Source of the DNA: Quercus robur
Taxonomy: Eukaryota; Streptophyta; Magnoliopsida; Fagales; Fagaceae
Direction of reading: 5' to 3'
Assembly (NCBI RefSeq): GCF_932294415.1
Contig: NC_065535.1
Coordinates: forward strand, 93,512,862-93,576,861
Length of the DNA stretch: 64,000 nt
In this document: one piece after another, positions 11,236 to 23,199 of the stretch
Numbering within the stretch: position 1 is the stretch's first letter
Layout: each line of letters begins with the position of its first letter
Position numbers and translations under genes: made by a program
The notes under the pieces: generated by a model
Told to the model about the DNA's origin: nothing
The model's database searches: none
What the model saw: the letters and a program-made list of their open reading frames with translations, nothing else

Positions 11236-13464
11236 AGAATTGCCCCTCTTCATATTAAAAAAAAAAGGCTAAAATATAAAACTTACCCTCTATGTTTCAC
11301 CGGAATTCATTTCAATCCTTTAATTTTGCTTTCGTTCATTTCAGTCTTTTAACTTTCAAGTTTATTCAATTATGACTTTTCCATCAACTTTTGTTATATG
11401 TTGTGATTAATTTTCCAATTTTTTTTTAATTTTTTGTTCAAATTTTTTAAATTAAAAAAATTCAATTGAATTAATGATGAAGAATATTTTTCAATTTTTT
11501 TTCAAAAAATTTTAACAAAATTTGATGGAAAGTTTAAAATTGAATAAATTTGAAATTTAGAGAATTGAAATGAAAAAAAAGAAAGCTAGAGGACTGAAAT
11601 GAATTTTGGAGAAATTTAAAGGATGAGTTTCGCATTTTAGCCTAAAAAAAATTAGACAAACAATCTTATTTTTTTTGCTTTTAATCAAGGGCAGCTCTAC
11701 AGCCAGCCTAGGCGGTTCAAATGAACCCTCGGCCTAGCCAAAAGAATATATATATATATATATATAAAGTTTTAATTTTTTTTTTGTTTTGACTCCTAAA
11801 ATAAAATTTTGAACATTTTGACTCTAAATTTTGTTTAAACCCAATTGAAATAAACTTTAAATATGATCATTTTAGTGCTATTTTCATAATATTTTTACAA
11901 TAAAGGTTAAGTGACAAGTTGTAATTCGCTTTTTATCTGATCCCATAATTGATGTCACTTTTTTACATACTTTTAACAACTTGACACCTAAATTTTATTG
12001 CATAAATGTTGTGTCAGTAGCACTATTATTAAAATTGCTCATTTGTTAATAAATAAACATTCTCTCCAGACTCTAACTTACTTTACCTTTGATGGTAAAA
12101 TAAAATTGTTTTTTCTTGCACTAGTTTTCTTCTTCATTAGTAAAAAATTACACCATACCAAATATTCTGTATTTAAATATATGATTCTTTTCTCATTTTC
12201 TCTTTTTCATCTCTATATTTTCTTTCTGTCTAATCAAGTAGTTTGATAAGTGTTCTACAGTTTTTTAAGTCCAAAAAGTCTTTTAGTACTTACTCCAATT
12301 CCAAGAGAATGACCACTTGTGTGGTTAAAAATCCATACACTTCAAAAGCAAAATCTTATATCAGTTACTATTTTTTTTTCTTAGTTTCATGTTTACTCCC
12401 ATACCTACTCTTGTATGTGTTACTATTCTTCTTTATCATATATTTTTATTTAATTGGTATTGCATACGATTATAATGAATTATTATTAATTTGACAAATT
12501 TTATGATTGTTTATTTAATTATATTTATTTATGCATTTAATTGTTGTTGTCTTACGTACCGATCTTTAAACTATTAATAATTTTTTTGGACTATTGTATA
12601 GTATAGTTGCATTGTATACTATTTAGAATATTATGTTAGATTATTGCATGTTATATGAAAACTTTATATAAAAAAAAAATTAATCATTTTATTTTTTACT
12701 CTCCACAACAAAATCCTAACTTAAGACATTAATAACCCCCTAGAAAAAAATCATGGAGCCGCCAGTGCTTTTAATATTTACTTTTCCCAACATATAACAA
12801 AAGTTTTTCATTTTTGTTTTGTAATATACTTTATTTATATATATATATATATATAAATATGTATATATATATTCCTTTTTTTCTTTTCAATTTCATGAAT
12901 AATTGAATTTGTCACATCTAATTGACCACTTTAAAAATATTATAAAATTTGTTATGGAAAAACTGTTTTCATTATATTTTTGTTTTAAAAATAATGGGAC
13001 CCTAGCATTACCCTTTTAAAAAAACCAAAAAAAAAATAAAAAAAATAAAAAAAAGAAAAAGGAAGAAGAAAAGAAACGGGAATCTCAACTCCTATATAAG
13101 GACAAAAAAAAAAAAGTTAGTGACTCCAGAGATGAAGGCATAAAGCTAATTAGCCTAATCGGTTAGATGAAGGTATTGGTAAAAAAATAAAAGGGCACTT
13201 TGGCCTAGTTGTAAAATAACTTGATTTTTCAATGAAAGCTGACACACGTCTAGCACAAATTCAGCTTTTTCCTATACCCCATAAAACATGAATATTTTAT
13301 TGTAATTTTATATCGGTGCTGCACGCAAAATAACATGATTTTTCAATGAAATCTGACACACGTCTAACACCAATTCAGCTTTTTCCTACTTCCTATAAAA
13401 CATGAGTATTTTATTGTAATTTTATACCACGTTAACGGATGCTGTGCAACACCAGTTAACAAGA
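11236..13464 (-). repeat. Right arm of the inverted repeat
   Basis: It is the reverse complement of the left arm without the Harbinger and solo-LTR insertions, and therefore provides the empty sites for both. It contains the hAT copy (11686-12767) and the two subterminal units (about 13205-13445). A-rich expansion near 13020-13075 is private to this arm. Confidence 0.75.
11686..12767. mobile_element. Non-autonomous hAT element in right arm
   Basis: This is the inverted counterpart of the hAT element at 6159-7868. It has the same terminal sequences and the same 8-bp duplication on the opposite strand (CTTTTAAT at 11678-11685 and 12768-12775). It is about 1,082 bp and has no inserted LTR. Identical flanks show that both copies descend from one insertion that was later duplicated in inverse orientation. 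Confidence 0.8.
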
Positions 13465-15399
13465 GCATTTATAATTTATTTTAAAAATATTGTGAATATA
13501 AGATTTTTTTTTTTTTATATAAAAAATCTACTAGAATCTTGTAATCATAATGAGAAGTATTAAGTGGTTTTTTTTCTAAAAAAAAAAAAAAAAAAAAAAC
13601 CAATTAGACAAGCCCCACTGTGAATTATTTAAATGTAGATGATCTGCAGCCAGCTCCCCCAATGAAGAAAGCATTACATGGTTTTTACTTTTAAGTCAAA
13701 CATAATAGAATGCAAATGACATGCCCCACCACCTGATGTCTAACATTACCACAATTAATTTGACATCACTAGCTAGAAAGCAATAGTTTGATTCATATTA
13801 TAAAACAACTGCTAATGCTCCCTATTATTTTTTTCTTTTCGGCTCCTTTTAAGTAAATGCTGCGGTTTCAATCCCATTAGGTGTGTGTGGGCAGTGTACA
13901 AATTGCACTTGGGTTAAAAATACGTTATCTTAGTTCTTGCTACCCATTTTTTTGAGTGATGCCAATGTATTAATGTATAGTTACTAGATAGTCATGACGA
14001 TTCAGGTGTTATCTTAGTTCTTGCTGGCAAACGATATTCCACCACGTCAAGTGTTGTTTTTCTAGGCATATTAGACCCGGTATTTACTATTTAGCCTACC
14101 AAAAATTAGAAAAAAAGAAAAAGAATAATTAAGAAGAGAAGATGATGTAGGACTTGATGGTATCTAGATAGCGAGCCACGTACTCAACAAGCGAAATGGA
14201 AAAGAGTGATGATAGTTTTACGCCTTTTATTATACACGCAAGCATTATACATGCATGCTGTCATATATATATATATATATATATATATGATTGAAATCGT
14301 GTTTTTAAAACATGATTTTGAAAAGCAGTATATATGGAGTGTGTAACATGGAGCGTGTCATAAGATTTTCTAGTAGGAAAATGCTTAAGACATTACAAGT
14401 TTTACTATATAGAACTTACAAACTAATGTGATAATATAAATGATTAGTAAGGACTCGGTTTATAAACTTTATGTATTAAAACTTGTAGTCTGCCTAGAAT
14501 TACTCCAGGAAAAAAATACCTACATGCTAGACGTGGCTTGAATCAATAAGACCGTAATGCCATGACATTCGGACATTACTAACCCATACATCAATATAGC
14601 TACATCTACAGAAATGAATCATTGAAACTTGAAAATAAGGGGCATTACAATTTTAAAAAGGTATCAACTTGAGGGAAGAAAGTACACACTTCTTGAGTAA
14701 TTTCTTCGATCTTTCAATAAAATATATAGAAAAATCAAACTTAAGCACCGGAGCATCAGTGGCGGGACACCACACCGGTGTTCTAGATTTTCTTCATTTC
14801 ACTCATTGCAGGTGCTTTAGTCAAGTTGAGCTTGCAATTATCTGAATCATTAGTTAGTATTGGATGTGGGAAATCACATATTTATCTACGACAGAGACTG
14901 TATGGTTCAAACTCGATCAATGGATGCTCGTTAATATAGAACTGTCACGCAAAGTAACAACAAAACATTGGAAACGATAACACACATGTGATCGATCACC
15001 CTTGAGCAATGTAAAATCTCACTCTTTATATATGGAATACAAATTTGGATTAATATTATTAAAGTGAATATTGTCATGCTAAGTCGCATCAGCATGGGCA
15101 TGAACAACCAGACGTAAAGCCCAGTTTGCACATTCCTCAACCTTCTTTATTCAGGACCCAAAGAACTGCTCATTACACTCAACGACAAGAGAAGAAAGCA
15201 AAGCCCAACATATCGGGCAATGGTAAGCATGCATGAAAGCTTAAGCATAAGAGCTTGAGCATGAAAGCTTAAGCATAAGAGCTTGAGCAAGAAAAACGAG
15301 CACTAGTTGAGAGATTTGAGCATAATATCCGGATTTTTACCTCCGTTATGGGGATAGAAGATTACAAATCAAAAAATCTTAGCCATAACTATTTTAATA
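13465..15399. other. Intergenic DNA, no gene recognised
   Basis: It contains A-runs (13575-13600), a TA microsatellite (about 14262-14288) and a 28-bp direct repeat at 15231-15287. Short open frames show no family resemblance. Confidence 0.5.
15231..15287. repeat. Two tandem 28-bp units with AAGCTT palindromes
   Basis: The unit GCATGAAAGCTTAAGCATAA plus GAGCTTGA occurs at 15231 and again at 15259 with no change. Related AAGCTT and GAGCTTGA pieces continue just downstream. Confidence 0.8.
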
Positions 15400-15710
15400 T
15401 GTTAAATATATTAGTAACGCGATGTGTTATACCATATTGTATATGTTAGAGTGGATGCAGAAGGGGAAGCATAGAATAGGAACACCAAAACACAAAGATT
15501 ATGTGGTTCAGCCTTGTCGGCCTACGTCATCCACGGAAGAATCCCTTAAGGGCTATATCTTTATTATGTAAGAGTGTAGTACAATAACCTATGTTACAAT
15601 GAACCTTAACATGAGTATATATAGGCGATTAAACCCTAGACTACTAGTACAAGCAAGAGTGAGCTTGGGCCTATTATATTAGGCTAATATGTTTTAATAT
15701 ATCTCTAACA
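15400..15710 (-). repeat. LTR (3' LTR with respect to the minus-strand element)
   Basis: It is 311 bp with TG...CA ends. It is intact and provides the empty-site reference for the insertion in its sister LTR: TTACAATGAACC is uninterrupted at about 15594-15605. Confidence 0.85.
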
Positions 15711-16588
15711 CCCTCCCTCAAACTCAAGGCGGAAGCTCGATGAAAGCTTGAGGTTGGATAAGCTTGAGAAGATCACTTGGAAATGCCTTGAAGAAACCAC
15801 AATGAAGAATGTACCAATTGACCAATTTCGGAGCTTCAAACAAAGAAACAAAGTCTAAAATTGGAATCTACATGAAAAATTGTGCAAGATAGGTCATTTC
15901 GAAAATTTTAACTTTTGGTCAAAAGTTAACGCAAAAGTCAAGTCAACGAAGGTCAAAGTTAACAGTCAGTGCTCATGGGTCAAATTCGGGTGGTCTGGGT
16001 CAATTGTCAGTTAGGTGATGTAGTATTGACGAGGCGACACTATTGATGTGGCGAGTTGCATGGTTGCTAACATAGCTAGGGCTGACGTGGCCCTTGATGA
16101 TGTCATTGATGACATTAGCACGCTTCATCGATGCATGCGTTATCCACTAGCGCATGGAGTTGAGACCAAAATTTCAGGAGGCACGTGAGGGCATGTGTAC
16201 TGTCGTATGAGGGTCAGATTCTCGAGCTACGTAGACTCGCGGATGACAAGGCCTTCATGGTGGTGAGTGTGTCTAAAAGACGATCTAGGAGTGAAGAATC
16301 TATGGCGACACGTGGAGTGAGTGCAGGAATCTTGGGCTTTGGCCATAAGAGGCCAAGGAGCACGTCTGTATGGTTGGTTTCATTAGGCAAAGCCTCGATT
16401 TGCACAAATATGAAAGGGAGAGGCTTGCTTAGGCCTGAGAATGTTGACACAACAGTGAGTCATGGTGGCTGCATGATGCTGTGGAGTCTAGATTTGAAGT
16501 TAAGCAGGGGCACTGTGAATCTATGCTATGCATGCATGAATCTTCTTTGCTGTATAGAGATGTTTGTTTGATGCCAAGAACAAAGTTT

Positions 16589-16601
16589 GGCTCTGATACC
16601 A
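16589..16601 (-). other. Primer-binding site for initiator tRNA-Met
   Basis: On the minus strand it reads TGGTATCAGAGCC, immediately next to the LTR end at 16602. It fixes the orientation of the short element. Confidence 0.8.
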
Positions 16602-16800
16602 TGTTAAATATATTAGCAATGTGATGTGTTATACCATGTTGTATATGCTAGAGAAGATGCGGAAGGGGAAGCATAGAATAGGAATACTAGAACACAAGGA
16701 TTACGTGGTTTAGCCTTGTCGGCCTATATCCACTGAGGAATCCCTTAAGGGTTATATCTTTATTATGTAAGAGTGTAGTATAATAATATGTGTTACAATG

Positions 16801-17646
16801 TGTTAGGTTCTAAAGTTTAGGATTTTATATATTTAGAACTCTAATGTGTATTGTTGGCAAACCATGATCAAAACAATGTGTTTAGAAGTGTTTTAAGCTA
16901 GCTCAAAGTTGTGTGTCAATGTAAAGTTGGAATCGAGTTAAAGCAGGAGGCATTGTGCCTTTTGGCCTGGCTCGATCGATCGAAGTTTAGGCTCGACCAA
17001 TCGAAGCTCGGGCAGAATGCTTTTCTGTAGATTCAACCAACTCAGCCCTATTTGTTTTAAAACGTTTTTAGGGTTTCTTATTTGTCCTAAGTATAAAAGG
17101 CAAACCCTAGCCACGTTTAAGTGTTGCTCATATTTGCGGTTTGTGTAAATCTCTTGTGAGATCTAGAGAAGCTTTCTTTTACACAAGTTTAGGGTTTTCA
17201 AGGAGAAGATTTATCTACACCTTGATGATCAATTCAGTTGCTGCCATTAAAGCTTAAAGAATACACAAGCGGGTGTGCTTGTAGCTGGTGGGAATCCAAG
17301 AAAGAAGGAGTCCGTGGATTCGGAGCTTGCACGTGGTCGTGTCAGTAAGTTCTACTGGTTGGTAGCAATAAGAAGTCGAGTGTGGGGGCTTGTAAGTCTT
17401 ATTGTATGAACTTCGATTCTTTCAAGATAGTGGATTCAAGTTTACCTTGAGGATAGCTAGGTCAAATCCTCCCCAGGTTTTTACCGGTTTGGTTTCCTGG
17501 GTGATTATTGTGTTATTTATTTTCCGCTGCTTTGCATGATTTGATTTTTTATATTGTGATAACCTAGACTTGTTTAATTGGACTAAATAACAACTTGGCT
17601 AATTACCTAGGTTTAATCAATTGTTTAAGGGGTCTAAAAACTGTTA
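16801..17646 (+). repeat. 5' LTR of the 7.25-kb element
   Basis: It starts TGTTAGGTTC. A promoter-like AAGTATAAAAGGCAAACC lies near 17088-17107, as in its sister. The last bases are TGTTA where the 3' LTR has TGTCA. Confidence 0.9.
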
Positions 17647-17648
17647 AG

Positions 17649-17660
17649 TGGTATCAGAGC
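17649..17660 (+). other. Primer-binding site for initiator tRNA-Met
   Basis: TGGTATCAGAGC follows two bases after the 5' LTR, as in most plant Copia elements. Confidence 0.9.
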
Positions 17661-17719
17661 ATGTAGCTCTTTTGTTGTTGATCCTTTGATCACTGAGCTG
17701 ATTCTTGACCCCTGTTGTC

Positions 17720-19585
17720 ATGGAACACGGACACTCTCTAGTTATTCCTCCTCACTTTGATGGGAATAATTATGCTTACTGGAAAGTAAGGATGAAAACT
17801 TTCCTGAAATCCATTGATGAGAGGGTGTGGAACTCCGTTGAATACGGATAGGAGAAGCCCACTACTCTTGTTAGTGAGTGGGAAACTTCTCAGAAAGAAG
17901 CAGCTTCGTTTAATAGCAAGGCTATGAATGCGATTTTTAACGCTGTTTCTATGGAGGAATTTAAGAGAATCTCGAATGTTGAGATTGCTCATACTGCTTG
18001 GAATATCCTCCAGACTGTGCATGAAGGCACAAAGGCTGTCAAAATAAACAAATTGCAGCAATTGACTTCTAGATTTGAAAGTATTAGGATGTCTGATGAT
18101 GAATCTTTTGATGAATTCTATGCTAAACTGAATGATATTGTTAATTCTGCTTTTAACTTGGGTGAAATCTATGATCAACCTAAAATTGTTAGGAAGATTC
18201 TTAGATCTTTGACTGAAGACTTTAGACCCAAGGTGACTGCTATTACTGAAAGCAAGGATGTGGACTCCATCCCTGTTGATGAGCTTGTAGGATCTCTTCA
18301 ATCCTATGAGTTGGATCTACCCAAAACTACCAAATCCAAATCAATAGCTCTTAAGTCAGTTGATGATGTTGAAAGTGGTGGATTTGATGATGAGCTCTCT
18401 GCTACAGAGATTGCCTATCTTGCCAAGAACTTTAGAAACTTTCTCAGGAATAGCAATAGAAAGGCAAGAGGTACAAACACTGCTGAACCTAGAAATTTTA
18501 GGAAGCATGATCCCATTAAGGTTAATAACAATGATAAACCTAGAGAAAGAGTAGGTCAATCTTCCAATAATTCCCTAGGCTCTCAGTGTTTTGGATGTCA
18601 AGGGTATGGACACATGAAATCTGAATGTCCAACCTATTTGAAGTCCAAGGGTAAGGTTATGGCTGTAACCCTTAGTGATGGTGAAGTTTCTGATCATGAG
18701 TCTGATTGTGATAAGGATGGAAACTTCATTACTTTCACCGCTACTGCTGTAGTTGATGAGAGCATATCTGTTGAAGAGAACCCTTTTGATGGGGAACTCT
18801 CTGAAGATGCAGATCTTCAAGAGGCCTATAACAAATTTTGCAAAGTTGCTGCAAAGGATGCTATGAATGTTGAACTTGGCCTGAAAAAAATTGAATTTCT
18901 TGAGCTTGAAAAGAAAAATTTGCTTGTTAAATTGTTTGATGCTAATGATCTTTTGACCAATGTGAAAATTGAAAACATGCTTTTGCTTGATAAAGTTAAA
19001 TCTTTGGAACTTGATTTATCTGTTGCTAGATCTGCTAGTTCTAAACTTGATCAAATGCTGAGTGTTCAAAAGTCGTCTTCTGACAAAACTGGTTTAGGTT
19101 ATGTTGATAGCATCTGTGTGTCCGCTCCCCATTCCACTAAGTTTGTTCCTTCATCTTCTTCTTCTGAACCTTCAGTGAGTAAGATAGTGAGTGAAACTGT
19201 CAAACCCTCTGTGAGTGAGGTTGCTAAACCCTTAGAAGGTTCATCATCTAGGAAGATTAGGGTTGATCTGAAAGAATCTAAGCCTAAAAAGCCTACCCTA
19301 TCTAAGGACAAGACACATGATAAACCTGCATGGGTTTGTCACTTTTGTGAAAAGACTGGACACATCCATCCAAATTGCTACAAGTTGCAAGCTGCTAAGA
19401 GAGTAAACAAACCAAAAGTACCTGTGCCTCAAGCACTTGATCCTATGGTACTTATTGGTGATTTGGTAAAGGCTTTAAACCTTTATTCCAATCCTGGAGT
19501 TGGTAATCATTCTCAAGTGAATAAGAACTCCAATGCTTGTGGTGCATCTAAAAGGTTTTGGATGCAAAAGACTCGATCTAACTGA
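17720..19585 (+). pseudogene. gag: Copia (SIRE-like) Gag with one in-frame stop
   Basis: The reading frame runs from ATG 17720 to 19585 (622 codons counting the stop sites) and is interrupted once by TAG at 17849-17851. The N-terminus has the UBN2/DUF4219-type gag start with FDGNNYAYWKVRM, followed by the capsid-like helical region (KINKLQQLTSRFES...). A first CCHC knuckle CFGCQGYGHMKSECP lies near 18587. A long Leu/Lys/Glu coiled coil spans about 18880-19060, with a Ser-rich linker. A second knuckle-like motif CHFCEKTGHIHPNCYKL lies near 19338. Two knuckles separated by a coiled coil fit SIRE/Maximus Gag. Gag forms the particle that packages element RNA. The frame ends where the protease should begin. 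The stop is compatible with a CAG-to-TAG change, so the parent copy was probably intact. Confidence 0.85.
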
Positions 19586-21589
19586 GTCTTTCTGACATGG
19601 TCCTTGTGCTTCATTGCTCTACCCTTTGTGACCATTGTTCTTTGGTTTTTGTTTTTGTTTTTTTATTTTTATTTATTTTTATTTATTTATTTTTTTGTTT
19701 CTAGGATTTGCATAGCATAACATTCATGCATTTCATTCTAGGTGTTTTTTATTTTTATTAAAAAAAAAAGGAAGCACATTTTGTTTTGCACTATTCTTCT
19801 TGGTTTTTGAGAACAAGGTTGGTCAATTTATTTTCACATAACATGTCTTTTGTACCTTGTTTAGCTTTGATGAGCTTATTTATTGCACTTTACTAGTTGA
19901 AGATTTGTAGTGCATGTTGTGTGGGAAAGATGTGTATGGTTTTTGATTACTATGTCTTAATCTTGAAGTCACATGTTTTTAAATGTTGGACTTGAACTTT
20001 TAGAGAAAGACATAAATAACCATCTCACCACTGTTCACTAGCCAATTATGAATACCTTAGTGCATATCATAAGATTTTGTGCTTGAGAAAGTGTAGTACA
20101 TGCACAAAAAGAACATAAGGTGAAGCCTCAGTTAAAATGCTTAATTCTTAAAATCTAATTGGTGTGTACTATTAGGCTTGATGCCAAACTCACATAACTT
20201 AAAATTGGAATGTATATTATGAGGCATAAATACAAGAAACTTACATGATTGCAAGCTTATGATCTAGGAGATGTAGGAGTTATATGATATAACTCTTTAG
20301 GTGATAGTCTCTTTTAAATTCTTTGTGATGAATTTTGTAGACTTTGTGATTGATTGCTATTCACATATCACCTCACATGTATCTCAAGTCTTTGCTAGTC
20401 GCACACACTACACAAGTTACTCTTTGCTAAATATTGTACATGTTATTGTGTGTGTTTATGGTCTGACCAACCAAGTTATTGCAATTATTTTGAATTATGT
20501 GCAAACTAAATTTGTTGCTTGAAAATTTGTGGAGAATACAAGAAATTTTTTTTTTTGGGAATTTTGGGCTTAAAATTCTTGATTGGAAAATCATATCATC
20601 TCATACTCATGCATTTTTGTTCTTAAATTTCAATACTTTGAGTTAAATCATCTTGTTTTTCAAAAATTGTGTTTTTCCTCAAAAATATGGTGAGCCTCTG
20701 CCTGATTCGATCGGTCCATTCTGTTTTTCGACTAATCGAAATTTTTAAAATTTGAGAGAGGGAGTCTCTGTCTGTTTCGACTGGTCGTGGCTGATTTTCG
20801 ACCGATCGAAATTCGTGAATCAGTTTTTGTAAAAAGCAGAATTAGACTTTTTCAAAGGCACTTTTCAAATAGTTCTTTGCTTTTCTCTCTCTCCGCGTTG
20901 GCTCTAGGCTCCACCATCCATTTTTTTGTCGTTTTCCTTCAAGATTTTTGCAAGGTTTTTGTCCTTAGAAGCCGGTAAGTCATTTTTGCCCTTCTTTTTC
21001 AAGTTTATTTCTTGATTTCATGCATTTTTCATGCATTATCATGGGTATTTTCGGCACTTTCAAACATATTGGGGTTTTTGATGATTTGAACCTATTCTTG
21101 TGTAATTGATCAATGGGTTTTTGTGCTATGATGTTATAATGATGTTCCCTATAGTTTAATTTGATCAATTTTGTGGTTTTTGAAAAATTGAAAATTCTAG
21201 GGTTTTGAATTTGATCCGAATTGGAGATTTTGTCAAATTGGCTTAAATTGATAAAATTGGCTTATCCAATTGATGTATTTGGTCATTATTTTTGTTATTA
21301 TATCCTGTGTAATGATCATTTCGTCAATATTTTTCAAATTAATCAAGTGGTTTTTCAAATTTTGGGGGTTTTTGTGTTTAAAACCTTAATGTTCAAGCCA
21401 ATTTTGTAATTTGAACCTTTTGGACTTAATTCACTGCATTAGAACATGCATCATGTCATTTAAACTTGTTCATGCATCATATAGATTTTTATTCTATATT
21501 TTGTTTTTGTGCTAACTTACAGTCTGCCCTTGGTTTTGGTTTTGTGGTTTTGTTCTTTCGCTCTGTGTTTTGATCCTTATCTTAGCACC
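19586..21589 (+). other. Non-coding region between gag and ORF2, possible 5' leader with an intron
   Basis: This 2-kb part holds T-rich runs and two stretches with repeated CGATCGGTC/CGACCGATCGAAA motifs (about 20705-20820) that resemble motifs in the LTR itself. A possible intron runs from a donor at about 20974 (GCCG/GTAAGTC) to an acceptor near 21521 (CTTACAG) or 21586 (TCTTAG), just ahead of the ORF2 ATG. This would make ORF2 expressed from a spliced RNA; it is inference from splice consensus only. No pol remnants were found. Confidence 0.45.
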
Positions 21590-22663
21590 ATGCCTAGGAA
21601 AACTAGAGCCCATAGGACCACTTCCACTTCCTCTGAGTCTCCCACTAGAGTTGAGTTGTTTAAGAATGATAAGTGTAGAGAAGCCTATGACACTTTGAAC
21701 TGTAAGCGTAAGATCTAGTCTGAGCGAGCTGTTGTGTTAGATGCGCTTGATCTGGCCATTAGGGCCAATTTTGAGTCTAGAGGTTGGTTGCCTCTCGTAG
21801 AGATAGATCATCCACCCTCGACTGCCCTGATTAGAGAGTTCTACTCGAACCTCTCTTACCACATCTATGATTCCAACACCCTAATTAGGAGTTGGATACG
21901 AGGTGTAGAGTTCACCATTACCCCTCGGGTAGTGGCTGAGGCTCTTGGGGTGCCGATTGTTCGGGATGCTGACTATCCCTATGATGAGTCACCCTCATTA
22001 GACGTTGTCATGTCTTACATCACTGGGTCATCTATCCAGTGGGGTTCTGATCCTCGGATTATGTCCGCTGAGCTTATCGAGACGACCTATCTCTTCTTTA
22101 GGATTGCGTGTCATTCCTTGTGGCTTATCTCTCACTTCCACACCATCCCTTTAGAGCGATGTGTGTTTTTGTACGCCTTTGCTTCTGGAGCGTTTATCAG
22201 TTTTCCTTACTTGTTCCTTCGTTCTTTGAACGAGGTTCATAGGAGTTCTGCCGTAGGGCATGCACTGATTCATCCTATTTTCATTCATAGAATTTTGCTC
22301 TATTTAGGTCTAGATGGTTTTTCGCCTGGTGAGCCTGTTCATGTGATTGCTCCCATAGGTGCCACCTTTCTTCGTCAGAGGGCTGCTCAGTTGAGAGTTG
22401 CTCCTTCTCGTCCTAGTGGTGCGTCATCTAGTGGTGTTCCCCCTCCTCCCTCTTCTAAAGGTATTGCTGCTGCTGAGACTTCAGGTGCTGCTACTAATGC
22501 TGATGTTTCTCCACCGACTGCTTCAGATGATTCAGACATTCGTCGCATGTTGGATCATGTCTTGACTGTTCAGGCGGCTCAAGGACAGATTTTGGTGGAC
22601 GTGCTTGATGAGATCCGTGCCTTGTGTGCGGAGTTGGCGCAGTTTAGACCACCTTCCTTTTGA
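21590..22663 (+). pseudogene. Extra retroelement ORF2, resembles the 'putative plant transposon protein' domain; one in-frame stop
   Basis: The frame starts at ATG 21590 (MPRKTRAHRT) and runs to TGA at 22661-22663, with a single TAG at 21716-21718, again at a place where CAG would fit. About residues 55-250 form a folded domain with FYSNL, WIRGVEFTITP, EALGVPI and a hydrophobic half containing LISHFHTIPLERC and FPYLFLRSL. A Pro/Ser-rich linker and a C-terminal helix follow. The pattern FY.N....RG..V.FTP....LG.P is what I associate with the Transposase_32/'putative plant transposon protein' family found in extra ORFs of plant LTR elements. That name says little about function and no catalytic residues are evident. 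The position downstream, before the polypurine tract, corresponds to the env-like ORF of SIRE elements. Role unknown. Confidence 0.6.
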
Positions 22664-23199
22664 TGATGGATATCATGTTTGTCCTTTGGCATTCCGTCAC
22701 AAAAAGGGGGAGTACTTTGTAGAGTTTTTGTTTTCAAGGGGAGTTTATTTGTTTTTGGTTGGAGCTTGTGGAGTTTAGATTGTATCTAGATGCTTCACTT
22801 TGTACTTATGCATTTTTAGCTCTTACTTTGTTTTTGATGGGTTATTCATGTTAGGGGGAGTTTTATGTTTTGTTGGTACTTTATTTGTTTCTTGTTTCAA
22901 ACTGCTTATTGATTTATATTTATGAGTTATTCATTGATATATGTCTTTATTTGTGTGTTGTTTGAAATCAAGAAGTTATTTTGTTTACTTGTATTGTTTC
23001 CACACATGCGGTTATGCATTTTGTTTAGTGTTTCAGGAAATATACAGGTTGATTCATGAGCTGCTATCTACACTTGCAACTGATGGATAGTAGTTAGGAT
23101 TGAATTTGGTTTATGAGCATTATTTTGTAAAGGGCTTTTCATTTTGTAAACTTTGAGCTTCTAAGTTGTGTTTTGTCACGGATTGCCAAAGGGGGAGTT
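22664..23199 (+). other. 3' untranslated region and polypurine tract of the 7.25-kb element
   Basis: It contains GGGGGAG-like motifs at about 22704-22711 and 22854-22861 and the terminal polypurine tract CAAAGGGGGAGTT ending at 23199, next to the 3' LTR. No coding frame. Confidence 0.6.

Larger units (their letters stand above)
1977..13464. mobile_element. Large inverted-repeat (foldback-like) structure with about 2.2-kb arms
   Basis: The left arm (1977-8323) and right arm (11236-13464) are reverse complements of each other once later insertions are removed from the left arm. The outer tips both read through TCTTGTTAAC and a palindrome centred on GTGCTGCACAGCAC. The inner limits lie at AGGGGCAATTCT (8323) and its complement (11236). 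The spacer between them is about 2.9 kb, including an 868-bp MITE. No transposase frame is found in arms or spacer and no convincing flanking target duplication could be read. It could be a long-TIR DNA transposon (Mutator-like or foldback) or a genomic inverted duplication. Arm similarity by eye is high, with scattered substitutions and small indels. Confidence 0.7.

Noticed and set aside
14931-15140. 69-codon frame with membrane-like hydrophobic residues
   Set aside because: No start context, homology or neighbouring exon; hydrophobicity follows from AT-rich sequence.
16185-16571. 128-codon frame inside the short LTR element, and a 78-codon frame on the other strand
   Set aside because: No gag, pol or other domain can be recognised, and the plus-strand frame is antisense to the element.
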